40,420 bases of DNA, taken from Pseudochrobactrum kiredjianiae (GTDB lineage: Bacteria > Pseudomonadota > Alphaproteobacteria > Rhizobiales > Rhizobiaceae). The notes under the pieces were generated by a model. The model saw nothing but the letters and a program-made list of their open reading frames with translations. It had not been told where the DNA came from and did no database searches. This document shows positions 16,783 to 26,059 of the stretch, piece after piece; within the stretch, counting starts at the first letter, position 1; the number at the start of each line of letters is the position of its first letter. A program made the position numbers and the translations under genes. Location of the stretch: NCBI RefSeq assembly GCF_030362795.1, contig NZ_JAUCBM010000020.1, positions 1 through 40,420 on the forward strand, in the 5' to 3' direction.

Positions 16783-18417
16783 TTATGCGGCTTCGTTGCG
16801 CCATTTCAGGCGTACGCCGCCGGTACCGGTCGTTTCTAAAATCGGGATAGCCGAGAGCAGCTGACGTGTATAATCCGTCTGCGGATGGTCAAAGATCGCG
16901 TCCCGTGTGCCTTGCTCGATAATCTTACCGTCTTTCATTACCACTACGCGGTCTGCGATCTGTTCCACCACTCCGAGATCATGACTGATAAACAGACAGG
17001 CAAAGCCATAGCGCTCCTGCAATTCCGCCAGCAGATCCAGCACTTGTGCACGTACAGTCACATCCAGAGCGGATACGGCTTCATCGGCAATCAGAAAAGC
17101 AGGGCGGCGTACAAGAGCGCGGGCAATGGCAATACGCTGGCGCTGACCACCGGAAAGCTCATGCGGAAAGCGTTCTGCAAAATCACCACCAAGGCCGACA
17201 TCCTCCAGCGTGCTTTTCACCAGAGCGCTTTTTTCTGCTGCGCTTAAACCCTTGGATAAACGCAGCGGCTCTGCCACGAGTTGCCCGATTTTCATCCGCG
17301 GATCGAGCGATGAATAGGGATCCTGAAACACAAGCTGGCAATTGAACCGGTAATCATTGAAATGATTGTTTTTGCGGCTGACCTGTTGGCCTTTATAGCT
17401 GAGTGTACCGGATTTAGGCTGCACAAGACCGGCGATAACCCGCGCCAGCGTCGTTTTTCCGGAGCCGGAGCCGCCGACAATCGCCACGACTTCTTTCGGG
17501 AAAATTGTAACGCTCACATCATCCAGAGCGGTTTTAACCGGCGCTTTTTGAAACAGGCTTTTATTACCGATAAAATCGACAATGATATTGTCTGCCTGCA
17601 TCAGAGCTTCACCGCTTGCAGGTGCGCGGGCAGGGATGCGGCGTGGCAATGTGGAGAGTAGTTTGCGGGTATAATCATGTTGCGGATTGCTCAGAACCTG
17701 CTCAGTCAGGCCTTCCTCAACCAGATCACCGTAGCGCATCACAACAATGCGGTCACAATAGCGCGCCACCATCGGCAGATCATGGCTGATCAGCAAAACG
17801 GAGGTGTTGTTCTCACGGGTCAGTTTGAGCAGCAGTTCCATGATTTCACGCTGGACAACGGCGTCGAGCGCAGTTGTCGGTTCGTCCGCAATTAACAAAT
17901 CCGGCTGCAGCAACATGGCCGAAGCAATCATAATACGCTGACGCATGCCGCCGGAGAACTGGTGCGGATGGGCGCTCAGTGCTTTTTCACCATCCTTGAT
18001 GCCGACCTTTTCCAGCATGTTAATGATTTTGAGCCGGCGCTCTTTTTTGTTTTCCTGCGGATAGTGTAGTTCCAGCCCTTCTTCCAGCTGTCGGCCAATT
18101 GTCAAAGACGGATTGAGCGAGGTCATCGGCTCCTGAAAAATCATGGCAATGCGCTTGCCGCGAATAGAGCGAATGGCTGTACCATTCATGGCAAACACAT
18201 CTTCGCCGTCGAAGCGGATGGTTCCGTTGATCGGCTGAATGGTTTTCGGCAGCAATTTCATGACGGCGCGTGCCACCATGGTCTTGCCTGAACCGGATTC
18301 ACCAACCACGCCGACAATTTCGCCAGAACCGACGTGAAAGCTGACCTGTTTTACCACCTGCGGGCCGCTCTGGCCGACACGCAATGTCAGGCTGTCGATT
18401 TCAAGTAGCGGGTTCAT
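16783..18417 (-). CDS. Dpp-type ABC transporter ATPase, two fused domains
   Basis: The 544-residue protein joins DppD-like and DppF-like ATPases. The first domain has the Walker A loop [12 protein letters not shown], signature SGGMRQR and Walker [13 protein letters not shown]. The second has AIVGGSGSGKTT, SGGQRQR and [11 protein letters not shown]. It energises import through the adjacent permeases. The start at 18417 overlaps the permease stop as ATGA; an upstream extension to 18525 lies inside the permease gene and is rejected. Confidence 0.96.
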   Translation of the reverse strand: MNPLLEIDSLTLRVGQSGPQVVKQVSFHVGSGEIVGVVGESGSGKTMVARAVMKLLPKTIQPINGTIRFDGEDVFAMNGTAIRSIRGKRIAMIFQEPMTSLNPSLTIGRQLEEGLELHYPQENKKERRLKIINMLEKVGIKDGEKALSAHPHQFSGGMRQRIMIASAMLLQPDLLIADEPTTALDAVVQREIMELLLKLTRENNTSVLLISHDLPMVARYCDRIVVMRYGDLVEEGLTEQVLSNPQHDYTRKLLSTLPRRIPARAPASGEALMQADNIIVDFIGNKSLFQKAPVKTALDDVSVTIFPKEVVAIVGGSGSGKTTLARVIAGLVQPKSGTLSYKGQQVSRKNNHFNDYRFNCQLVFQDPYSSLDPRMKIGQLVAEPLRLSKGLSAAEKSALVKSTLEDVGLGGDFAERFPHELSGGQRQRIAIARALVRRPAFLIADEAVSALDVTVRAQVLDLLAELQERYGFACLFISHDLGVVEQIADRVVVMKDGKIIEQGTRDAIFDHPQTDYTRQLLSAIPILETTGTGGVRLKWRNEAA

Positions 18418-19232
18418 GAGCGTTTCCTTAGTCGTGGATCGAGCAGATCGCGCAGGGCATCGCCAAGCAGATTGACGCCAAGCAGGGTGAGCGAAATAGC
18501 AAGGCCGGGGAAAATACCGAGCCACATGGCCTGCTCAATATGAGCGCGGCTACCGGCCAGCATATTGCCCCAGGTTGGTGCGGGAGGAGCAACACCAAGG
18601 CCAAGGAAACTCAAAGAACTTTCTGCCAGCAAAACCCAGCCCAGCATGGAGGTCGCCATAACTGTGATCGGTGCCAGGCAATTGGGCAGAACATGGCGCA
18701 GCATGGTGAAGAACTCGGAATTGCCCATCAGACGCGAGGCCTGAATATATTCAAGCTCACGGATGGACAGTACCGTACCGCGTACAATACGGATGACCGA
18801 CGACATATAGGCCAGCGCCAGTGCGAGAATGATACCTTTTTCATTGGCACCAAAAACAGCAAGCAGACCCAGTGCCAGCAACATACCGGGAAAGGCCATC
18901 AATGCGTCGTTGACGGCCATCAGAATGCGGTCGAACCAACCACGTAAGAAGCCGGTCAAGGCACCAAGAAAGACACCAAATATTGTCGCCAGCAATACGG
19001 TTAACAGGCTGATGCGTGCGGAAGCGGCCGCACCGCGCATCAGGCGGCTGAGAACATCGCGGCCATATTCATCGGTGCCGAACGGATGGGCAAGGCTGGG
19101 TGCCGCAAGCTTGGCAGCAAAATTGAGTGCCAGCGGGTCATAAGGTGTCCAGAAGGCACCGACCAGCATAACACAGCCGATACTGCCGACAAGGATGCCG
19201 CCGATGAGAAGGTTTAAAGGCAGAAGTTTCAT
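18414..19232 (-). CDS. Dpp-type ABC permease (DppC-like)
   Basis: The 272-residue inner-membrane protein shows the DppC features: a first hydrophobic span (LLIGGILVGSIGCVMLVGAFW), HPFGTDEYGRDVLSRLMRGA, then five further spans and the EAA-type loop GNSEFFTMLRHVLPNCLAPI that contacts the ATPase. The ending SLTLLGVNLLGDALRDLLDPR is the family's usual C-terminus. Start and stop overlap both neighbours by four bases, marking a tight operon. Confidence 0.96.
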   Translation of the reverse strand: MKLLPLNLLIGGILVGSIGCVMLVGAFWTPYDPLALNFAAKLAAPSLAHPFGTDEYGRDVLSRLMRGAAASARISLLTVLLATIFGVFLGALTGFLRGWFDRILMAVNDALMAFPGMLLALGLLAVFGANEKGIILALALAYMSSVIRIVRGTVLSIRELEYIQASRLMGNSEFFTMLRHVLPNCLAPITVMATSMLGWVLLAESSLSFLGLGVAPPAPTWGNMLAGSRAHIEQAMWLGIFPGLAISLTLLGVNLLGDALRDLLDPRLRKRS

Positions 19233-20173
19233 TGTGCCGTCACCTTCGGATCAAAATACGGATAGACGAGATCAACAATCAGATTCACCACCACGTAGAT
19301 ACCTGCGATGAATAACAAGCAGCCCTGAATAACCGGATAGTCGCGGGCAAAAATCGCATTGACCAGCAGACGGCCAAGACCCGGAATGGTGAAAACCGTT
19401 TCAACAACCGCAACACCGGCCAGAAGGTTGCCGAGGATCAGACCCAGCAATGTCCATGTCGGGCCAAATGCATTACGGAAAGCATGGCGCCACATCACAG
19501 TGCCTTCAGACAGACCTTTGGCACGGGCATGCATAATATATTCAAGGTTCAGCACTTCCAGTGTCGAAGCGCGCGCCATACGCATGATAACGCCGATCTC
19601 ATGGAGAAACAGCGTCATCACCGGCAAGATCAGATAGATCAGTGCGGCCTTCGGGCTTTCTGAAAAACTGACATAACCGACAACCGGCAGCCAGCCGAGC
19701 TTCATGCCGAAGCCGAGGATCAGCAGCAGCCCCATCCAGAATGTCGGGATAGAGAGCAGTAATGTAGCGCAGCTGACAACAGTAAAATCTGTGAGGCTGT
19801 TTTGCTTCCATGCCGCGATCATGCCCAGCGGCACAGCAACCAGAGTTGCCAGTACCACAGCAGTAAATACAATCGTGGCACTGGTGGAAAAGCGGTCAAG
19901 GATCAGCCCTAAAACCTGTTCTTTATTGGCGATAGAAACGCCAAAATCACCCTGCAGAATATTACCTGCCCAGATAAAAAACTGCGTGGCAATACTTTGG
20001 TTTAGCCCCAGTCTTTCACGCAGGGCTTCCAGCGCTGCGGCATCTGCCGCATCGCCGAGCATCATCGCTGCCGGATCGCCCGGGATCATGCGGACGATGA
20101 CGAAAACCGCCACCGCCACTATGAGCAGCGTAGGGATAGCCATGACTATCCGTGTCAGTGCAAAACGGAGCAT
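19229..20173 (-). CDS. Dpp-type ABC permease (DppB-like)
   Basis: The 314-residue membrane protein starts MLRFALTRIVMAIPTLL and has IPGDPAAMMLG, the DppB pattern. It includes the cytoplasmic loop YIMHARAKGLSEGTVMWRHA-FRNA that docks the ATPase, and ends VVETVFTIPGLGRLLVNAI, DYPVIQG and a last span. It pairs with the DppC-like protein encoded just downstream. It begins 4 bases after the C45 gene. Confidence 0.96.
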   Translation of the reverse strand: MLRFALTRIVMAIPTLLIVAVAVFVIVRMIPGDPAAMMLGDAADAAALEALRERLGLNQSIATQFFIWAGNILQGDFGVSIANKEQVLGLILDRFSTSATIVFTAVVLATLVAVPLGMIAAWKQNSLTDFTVVSCATLLLSIPTFWMGLLLILGFGMKLGWLPVVGYVSFSESPKAALIYLILPVMTLFLHEIGVIMRMARASTLEVLNLEYIMHARAKGLSEGTVMWRHAFRNAFGPTWTLLGLILGNLLAGVAVVETVFTIPGLGRLLVNAIFARDYPVIQGCLLFIAGIYVVVNLIVDLVYPYFDPKVTAQ

Positions 20174-20177
20174 GGCC

Positions 20178-21344
20178 TTAGCCTTTTATCGATACAGCCT
20201 GCGCAGGTTTTCCGGCATCCGCAGGTACCGGCGTGTCATTGCGCAGTGTATAGCTGGTGAAGGTACGGTTGAGCGCCGGCAAAGGAGCAATTTCCATGAA
20301 ATTCAATGCGGCTTCCATGATAACCATGGCAACGGTTGCGGTGAGATTGCTGGTGTCGCTCGGTCGTGGCGGGCGGCAAACAGCAAATGGCGTAAGGAAA
20401 TCATCAAACAGGGCGGTTTTCAGCGCCTGACGGTCGAGCTTCTCACCCTGCTGTTCAAGAATTTTACGCACGCGCCAGTCACGATAGAAGCTTTCCGCTA
20501 CATAAGGGCGGCCGGTATCCATCAGTTTGGACAATGCGACAGGGCTGACCCAGTGATTGGCATGCACGATCAGGTCGTTTTCAGGATAAAGCGGGAAGGC
20601 TTCATCCGGCGCACATTCAAAATCAATGCCGAAACCGGCAGCACTCGCAATCATAATATTGTTAGAGCAGGACTTTGGTGTGGTTGCTACGGTCTTGATT
20701 GCTTTGGCAAAATGTTCCTGCTCCAACACTTTACGGCGCAGCAGACCTAGCGGTACACCGAGCTTTTTATAGTCGCGGTCGCATTCCAGATAATTGGCAG
20801 TAATGGTAATACCTGCCTCATTGAAGCCGCTACGTGCCAGACCGCCAGCCTCAACAAAGGTGACATAATCCGGTCCGTCTTCGCGCTGAACGCGCAGCAC
20901 AACACCGGTTTCAGCACATTCTGCACGCCAGTCCCAGTTCTGACCATGCACCAGATTGCCGGTTTTGCTGCGTTCCGGCATAATCAGAGCGCCGGTGCAG
21001 CCGTCATCCAGATCATCATCTTCCGGCGCGCCGGTCAGGGTGCGTGCCATCGCCACAACTTCGGTACGGGCATTGATCATCACGATATCTTCAAATGCAA
21101 CACCCGAGCCATCGCTGATGCCGCGCATTTCTTCCAGATAGAGTGGTTCAAATTCGGTAATCTTGGCCGCGCAATCATCAATCAGCTTGCTTTTTTGTGC
21201 AGATGAAAGACCGAAGCCGGTCAATGTGCCGGTATAGAGTTCTGCACTGCGTGCAATACGTGATTTCAGCAAGACCCCGTATTGACGACCACGCTCATAG
21301 GCTTCTCCGGTCAGGGCTACAAAAGGAAATGGCTCAATCGTCAT
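20178..21344 (-). CDS. C45-family autoproteolytic acyltransferase/hydrolase
   Basis: The 388-residue protein belongs to the C45/AAT family (Ntn hydrolases related to fungal isopenicillin N acyltransferase). Such proteins cut themselves before a cysteine, which then acts as the N-terminal nucleophile. Here the likely residue is Cys116 in DDGCTGALIM, followed by GQNWDW as in the family. The N-terminal GEAYERGRQYGVLLKSRI is typical. It would cleave or transfer an acyl group on an amide in the cytoplasm. It is the first gene of the cluster, facing a GntR-type regulator. The start at 21344 has AGGACACCC before it; the longer reading from 21383 lacks a ribosome site and runs into a palindrome. Confidence 0.92.
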   Translation of the reverse strand: MTIEPFPFVALTGEAYERGRQYGVLLKSRIARSAELYTGTLTGFGLSSAQKSKLIDDCAAKITEFEPLYLEEMRGISDGSGVAFEDIVMINARTEVVAMARTLTGAPEDDDLDDGCTGALIMPERSKTGNLVHGQNWDWRAECAETGVVLRVQREDGPDYVTFVEAGGLARSGFNEAGITITANYLECDRDYKKLGVPLGLLRRKVLEQEHFAKAIKTVATTPKSCSNNIMIASAAGFGIDFECAPDEAFPLYPENDLIVHANHWVSPVALSKLMDTGRPYVAESFYRDWRVRKILEQQGEKLDRQALKTALFDDFLTPFAVCRPPRPSDTSNLTATVAMVIMEAALNFMEIAPLPALNRTFTSYTLRNDTPVPADAGKPAQAVSIKG

Positions 21345-21365
21345 TGGGTGTCCTGTATTGTATTT

Positions 21366-21382
21366 TGTATTTATGTAATACA
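21366..21382. promoter_or_regulatory. Palindromic operator candidate for the GntR-type regulator
   Basis: TGTATT (21366-21371) and AATACA (21377-21382) form a symmetric site with 5-base spacing, 22 bases before the C45 start. A further TGTATT stands at 21354-21359. Short symmetric AT-rich sites are typical of GntR/FCD repressors, and the regulator gene is the divergent neighbour. Confidence 0.55.
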
Positions 21383-21565
21383 CATCCTATGTCTATTTAA
21401 GGAAGTCAACAGAATTTTGAATGAAATTATACAAATTTGAAAATCACTGTTTTTTGCGCGGCATATGGATGGACAAGTTGTCTCTTGCAGTAAGGGCAGC
21501 ACTCGTGCATAGCTGTATCTGCTACAGTGTCTGGATTATGTATAAACAAAAAACAGAAATGGCTC

Positions 21566-22495
21566 ATGGTTTCACAGCGGGAAGTACAGGAAAATACAGC
21601 TGAATCTGCCGGTTTCGATTGGGAACTAAGCGGTTTGCAAGCAGATGTGGCGCGCAAGGTTCTCGCGCTGATCGGTTCCGGTAAATGGCAATTGCAAGAG
21701 CGTATTTCGGATGCAGCACTGTCGCGTGAGCTGAATGTTTCCCGCTCGCCGGTGCGCTATGTGCTGAATCTGCTGACTGAATATGGTCTTATCGCGCATG
21801 TGGCAGGCAAGGGGTATCACCTCACAAGAATGCCTGCGGAAGGTGAACTGATTGATCAGCTGATACCGGAATCAGAAAATACCAATCTTTATAATGATCT
21901 GATGACGGCGCGTGCCATGGGCGTTATTGGTACGGAAGTTTCCGAAACAGAGCTGGTGGAGCAGTTTAAAGCAACGCGAGGTGCTGTGCGCCGTGCCTTG
22001 ATGCGCTTTTCTGCTGAAGGGCTGGCAGAGCGGCTGCCGGGGCATGGCTGGCGTTTTACAGAGTCGCTGGACAATGAACGCGCGGTGCAGGAGAGCTATA
22101 CGTTCCGTCTTGTGGTGGAATGCGGAGCTCTGATGCAACCCGACTATGCCCCGCAGGAAGACCAGCTTCAGGCATTGCTGCGTCAGCAGCAGGCTATTCT
22201 TGATCTGCCGGTTGGTCAGCTTTCCAAAGATGCATGGTTCCATGCCAATGCGACTTTTCACGAAGCCATTGTTTCATGGGCGAATAACCGGTTTTTCACG
22301 CAATCTGTGCGCTGGCAGAACAGCTTGCGACGGATGACCGAATATGCGGATTTTGGCAAGCTGAGTGAAAAACGGCTGCATGATGCCTGCCACGATCACA
22401 TGGCGATTTTACGGGCGATACAAGACGGCGATATCAACTTTGCGGCTGCATTGCTGCGCCGCCATATTTCCCGTTCCAGCCGCGATGATTTGTAA
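21566..22495 (+). CDS. GntR-family (FCD) regulator with a probable second winged helix
   Basis: The protein (309 residues from this start) has a winged helix at about residues 24-86 (ISDAALSRELNVSRSPVRYV ... GLIAHVAGKGYHL). A second segment of the same pattern follows at about 104-166 (VSETELVEQFKATRGAVRRA ... GLAERLPGHGWRF). A helical FCD ligand domain then follows (FHANATFHEAIVSWANNRFF, HDACHDHMAILRAI, ALLRRHIS). FadR-like FCD proteins normally have one winged helix, so the repeat is unusual. It is divergent from the C45-led cluster and probably represses it until a ligand is bound. An in-frame GTG at 21527 would add 13 residues; neither start has a clear ribosome site, so the ATG is a choice. 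Confidence 0.9.
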   Translation: MVSQREVQENTAESAGFDWELSGLQADVARKVLALIGSGKWQLQERISDAALSRELNVSRSPVRYVLNLLTEYGLIAHVAGKGYHLTRMPAEGELIDQLIPESENTNLYNDLMTARAMGVIGTEVSETELVEQFKATRGAVRRALMRFSAEGLAERLPGHGWRFTESLDNERAVQESYTFRLVVECGALMQPDYAPQEDQLQALLRQQQAILDLPVGQLSKDAWFHANATFHEAIVSWANNRFFTQSVRWQNSLRRMTEYADFGKLSEKRLHDACHDHMAILRAIQDGDINFAAALLRRHISRSSRDDL

Positions 22496-22529
22496 GCGCA
22501 GGACGTATCGGATATTGATGATGCTCATC

Positions 22530-23258
22530 CTACGTTAAATCTTGAGCAGCGATGTTCTTTATCTTCCTGATGTTTTCTGCAGAGGTTTGTGAAGAGAGCG
22601 GCAAGGCGAAGCCAAATTCAACACTTTTCACATCTGGATTAGGCTGGCTCACACGTCCTGAACTGTGAATTTCATGCACACCGGTTGCCTGCAAAATCTT
22701 TTGTGCATTCTCAGCTTTCACGCCACTGCCTGGCATAATTGAAATCCGGTTGCCCGCATGCTGAACGAGTTGCTGTAAAAGATCAGTCCCGTCAATTGCC
22801 TTCAATTGCTGGCCGGATGTCAGAATACGTTCAAAGCCCAGATCAATTGCCTGTTCCAGTGCCTCAAACGGATCGGGCACTAAATCAAAAGCCCGATGCA
22901 GCGTTAGTCCCATCCCCTCTGCCTGTTGTACAAAACGGCGCAGTAAAACGGTATCAAGCGACCCGTCAGGCATTGACGCTCCAAGTACTACGCCTGCAAG
23001 ACCAGCTTTTCGCATAGTCTCAATCTCATGCAGCATGGCGTCAGTTTCAAGCGGTGTGAAGCAGAAATTACCGGCGCGCGGACGGATCATCGCATAGATC
23101 GGAACCGGTGCCAAAGCGGCCTGCGCTATCAAGCCGGCTGTCGGTGTTAGTCCGCCGCTATCGAGACTGGAGCAGAGTTCAATTCTGTCTGCGCCACCCT
23201 CAAGGGCTGCTGCCAGACCTTCCGGATCATCAACACAAATTTCCAGCATCTTTTTCAT
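22530..23258 (-). CDS. cutC: CutC family protein
   Basis: The 242-residue TIM-barrel protein has the CutC blocks LEICVDDPEGLAAALEGGAD-RIELCSSLDSGGLTPT, YAMIRPRAGNFCFT, HRAFDLVPDP, ILTSGQQ and ISIMPGSGVKAENA. The name comes from copper tolerance in E. coli, but direct copper handling is disputed and the biochemical role is unsettled. It is the last gene of the importer/ROK-kinase operon, 9 bases after the kinase, which suggests it takes part in metabolism of the imported compound rather than copper. The ATG follows AGGGGCATGAC. It converges with the GntR regulator gene. Confidence 0.93.
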   Translation of the reverse strand: MKKMLEICVDDPEGLAAALEGGADRIELCSSLDSGGLTPTAGLIAQAALAPVPIYAMIRPRAGNFCFTPLETDAMLHEIETMRKAGLAGVVLGASMPDGSLDTVLLRRFVQQAEGMGLTLHRAFDLVPDPFEALEQAIDLGFERILTSGQQLKAIDGTDLLQQLVQHAGNRISIMPGSGVKAENAQKILQATGVHEIHSSGRVSQPNPDVKSVEFGFALPLSSQTSAENIRKIKNIAAQDLT

Positions 23259-23267
23259 GTCATGCCC

Positions 23268-24218
23268 CTATGATAATTGCCGTGCGGATATAGCTGCGCC
23301 GATCAATCCGCCTTCATTGCGGAAACGGCCGGATACTACAACCCGCTGATCTGTCCGTCGCAATATGCGACTGCGAACGGCCGTATCAAGCGCGTGAATT
23401 AATGTCTCTGCGGTGGCCAGACCACCGCCCACCGGCACGATGGATGCACCGGTAATATTGATCACGGCTGCCAGCGGATCAGCCATTAAATGCAGGTAAA
23501 CTTCGATCGTACGTTTTGGCTTTTCAGCATCTCGCTCCCAGCCCGTCACGATTGTGCGGCTATCGCGTTCCTCACCATGAAGAAAACTGTGCAGCCGCTC
23601 GATGCCACGTGCGCCGCCAATAGTATCAACGCAACCTTTTTGCCCGCAACCGCAGGAAAAGCGCGGTATATAAAGCGGGGTCGTCTCACCCTCCAGCTCC
23701 AGCATCGTATTAAGGATCGGTCCGTGTCCCCATTCTCCGGCGATACCGCCAGCACCACGCACAAGACGCCCGTCAGTAACAAGTCCGCCACCAACACCGG
23801 TGCCAAGCACAGCGCAAAATACAACACGATGCCCTCTACCTGCGCCTTCACCGGCTTCTGCCAGTGCCAGACTGTCGGCATCATTGACTGCAACAACCCG
23901 ACGTCCGAGATGTTGTTCAAGCTCTTTATCAAGCTGATGCCCGTTGATGCAGGGAATATTAGCTGAGAATGCCCGCCCGTCTGCCGGATCAATCAGCCCC
24001 GCAATCGACAGCGCAAGCGGTGCCTGATGATCCCTGCCATGCTTATTCAGCAATGTTTTGAGCGCCTGTACAAAACCTGACCAGTCATCGACCGGCGTTG
24101 TCACCTTATCAAGAGACACAAGCTCCCCCGCTTTCGGCGAGAATGCCAGACGGATGAACGAACCGCCCACATCCGCTGCGAAAACCGGATTTATGTTTGA
24201 AGTTTCTGAATACTGCAT
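23268..24218 (-). CDS. ROK-family sugar kinase
   Basis: The 316-residue protein is a ROK kinase, with AADVGGSFIRLAF as the phosphate-binding loop, VNDADSLALAEA carrying the catalytic Asp113, LGTGVGGGLVTDG, and the ROK zinc site: GEWGH (His165) with CGCGQKGC (Cys189, 191, 196). Enzymes of this kind phosphorylate glucose, N-acetylglucosamine or N-acetylmannosamine, among others; the substrate here is not determined. There is no DNA-binding domain, unlike the ROK regulator at 27809. The ATG at 24218 lies 11 bases after the permease stop; a TTG at 24233 overlapping that stop is an alternative. Confidence 0.9.
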   Translation of the reverse strand: MQYSETSNINPVFAADVGGSFIRLAFSPKAGELVSLDKVTTPVDDWSGFVQALKTLLNKHGRDHQAPLALSIAGLIDPADGRAFSANIPCINGHQLDKELEQHLGRRVVAVNDADSLALAEAGEGAGRGHRVVFCAVLGTGVGGGLVTDGRLVRGAGGIAGEWGHGPILNTMLELEGETTPLYIPRFSCGCGQKGCVDTIGGARGIERLHSFLHGEERDSRTIVTGWERDAEKPKRTIEVYLHLMADPLAAVINITGASIVPVGGGLATAETLIHALDTAVRSRILRRTDQRVVVSGRFRNEGGLIGAAISARQLS

Positions 24219-24229
24219 CGATGCGTGCC

Positions 24230-25099
24230 TCAACGGCGCGGATCCAGAAGATCGCGTAGGCCGTCACCAAGAATGTTAAAACCAAGAACGGTTATCATGA
24301 CCGCGATACCCGGAAACAGCGACATATAGATATTTACACCGAGATAATTGCGTCCGCTCGACATCATTGCTCCCCATTCCGGCAAAGGCGGCTGTGCACC
24401 AAGGCCTAGGAAAGAAAGGCTGGCCGCGGACAAAATCACCGTACCTGCTGTCAGGGTGGACTGTACGATAATCGGTCCGATAGCATTTGGCAGAATATAA
24501 TGGGTCATCACCCGCCAGCGTCGCAGTCCGAGAGAAATCGCTGCTTCCACATAATCCATCGAGCGCAGCCCCAAGGTCAGGTTGCGGGCAAGGCGGGCAT
24601 AGACAGGGATGGAGAAAATCGCAATTGCCACCAGTAAGTTGACCAGACTGCTGCCGAGAATGGAAACCAGCAGAATGGCCAGCACGATACCCGGAAAGGC
24701 AAACAGCACGTCCATGCACCACATAATCACGGCATCAACGCGCTTGCCCGCCATACCTGACAAGATACCAAGCGGAACACCGCTGATAATGGCAAGACCA
24801 ACGCCGAGTGTGACTTCGAGCAGCGAGATACGCGCACCATAAACCACGCGGGCAAAAATATCACGTCCGCTGTCATCTGTCCCGAACGGATGCTCCCATG
24901 ACGGCGGCAGCATTGTACTCAGCAAGTCCTGCTCATAAGGATCGGCACTGGTCAGAAGTGGCGCAAAAATTGCGCATAATACAATCAGCGAAACCAGAAA
25001 GCCGCCAATGGTAATGCTGGGATGTTGCCCTAACCAATGCATGCAGCGCATGAATGTGCTGCGGCGTGGTGATCGGGCGATAAGATGAGCATTGGACAT
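24230..25099 (-). CDS. Dpp-type ABC permease (DppC-like), second importer
   Basis: The 289-residue protein has an N-terminal span (ITIGGFLVSLIVLCAIFAPLL), HPFGTDDSGRDIFARVVYGA, several later spans and the loop AAISLGLRRWRVMTHYILPN. It ends NILGDGLRDLLDPRR, as DppC proteins do. The start overlaps the DppB stop (TGATG), showing translational coupling. The ATPase for this importer is not downstream but on the other strand at 30511. Confidence 0.95.
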   Translation of the reverse strand: MSNAHLIARSPRRSTFMRCMHWLGQHPSITIGGFLVSLIVLCAIFAPLLTSADPYEQDLLSTMLPPSWEHPFGTDDSGRDIFARVVYGARISLLEVTLGVGLAIISGVPLGILSGMAGKRVDAVIMWCMDVLFAFPGIVLAILLVSILGSSLVNLLVAIAIFSIPVYARLARNLTLGLRSMDYVEAAISLGLRRWRVMTHYILPNAIGPIIVQSTLTAGTVILSAASLSFLGLGAQPPLPEWGAMMSSGRNYLGVNIYMSLFPGIAVMITVLGFNILGDGLRDLLDPRR

Positions 25100-26019
25100 C
25101 AGTTAAACCTTATGCGCGGATTGAGCGTTGCAATCAGCAACTCAGCAATGAAATTCGCCATGACAACACCGGTTACCGCGACAAGCGTAACACCCTGAAT
25201 GACTGGATAATCACGATAGCGCACGGCATCCACCAGCAGGCGGCCAATGCCCGGCCAGTTGAAAACGGATTCTGTCACGACTGCTCCGCCAATCAGAGCG
25301 CCAAAGTTCAATCCGACAATGGTGATGATAGGGATCAAGGCATTGCGCAGAGCATGCCGCCAATAAATAGCGGCAACAGAGACACCTTTGGCTCGTGCTG
25401 TACGAATAAAATCCTGCCCTAGCACTTCAATCATGCTTGAACGCGTCATACGGGCAATGAGCGCAGCAGGCAGAACAGCCAATGTCACAGATGGCAGGAT
25501 GAAGCTTTTCCAGCTTGAGGCGCCGAGCAATGGCAGCCAGCCGAGCTTAACCGAAAACGTATTCATCGCCATCAAAGCCAGCCAAAAATTGGCGATGGAA
25601 GCACCCATAATGGCCAGAAACATCACCATCTGATCCGGCCAGCCATGGCGGTAAATTGCTCCGAGCATACCCGCTGGCACACCGATAGCCATTGCCAGCA
25701 AATAGGCTGTCAGGGTCAAAGCCAGTGTATATGGCAAACGCTCGGATATTTCACTGGTCACCGGTAATTTTGAGCGGATAGACGTGCCGAGATCGCCCTG
25801 CACTGCACCATAAGCAAACTGCGCATATTGTTCCGGCAGGCTGCGATCAAGCCCGAGACGGGAACGCATATTATCAACGGCTTCCTGTGTCGCTTCCGGT
25901 CCCGCCATCAGGCGCGCCGGATCTCCCGGCAATGCGCGCAGTGCCAGAAAGATCAGCAGAGACACGCCGATCAGGATCAGCGGCAGGCCGATAAGCTTAC
26001 GGATAATATAGGTTTTCAT
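25099..26019 (-). CDS. Dpp-type ABC permease (DppB-like), second importer
   Basis: The 306-residue membrane protein starts MKTYIIRKLIGLPLILIGVS and contains ALPGDPARLMAGPEA, a set of hydrophobic spans, the ATPase-docking loop FIRTARAKGVSVAAIYWRHA and ESVFNWPGIGRLLVDAV with DYPVIQG. It is preceded by an 81-base gap after the binding-protein gene that holds a strong hairpin (26060-26088), and followed without gap by the DppC-like gene. Confidence 0.95.
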   Translation of the reverse strand: MKTYIIRKLIGLPLILIGVSLLIFLALRALPGDPARLMAGPEATQEAVDNMRSRLGLDRSLPEQYAQFAYGAVQGDLGTSIRSKLPVTSEISERLPYTLALTLTAYLLAMAIGVPAGMLGAIYRHGWPDQMVMFLAIMGASIANFWLALMAMNTFSVKLGWLPLLGASSWKSFILPSVTLAVLPAALIARMTRSSMIEVLGQDFIRTARAKGVSVAAIYWRHALRNALIPIITIVGLNFGALIGGAVVTESVFNWPGIGRLLVDAVRYRDYPVIQGVTLVAVTGVVMANFIAELLIATLNPRIRFN

Positions 26020-26059
26020 ACATATCCCGTTCCAGATGGCATAAAGAAAATCACAGAGC

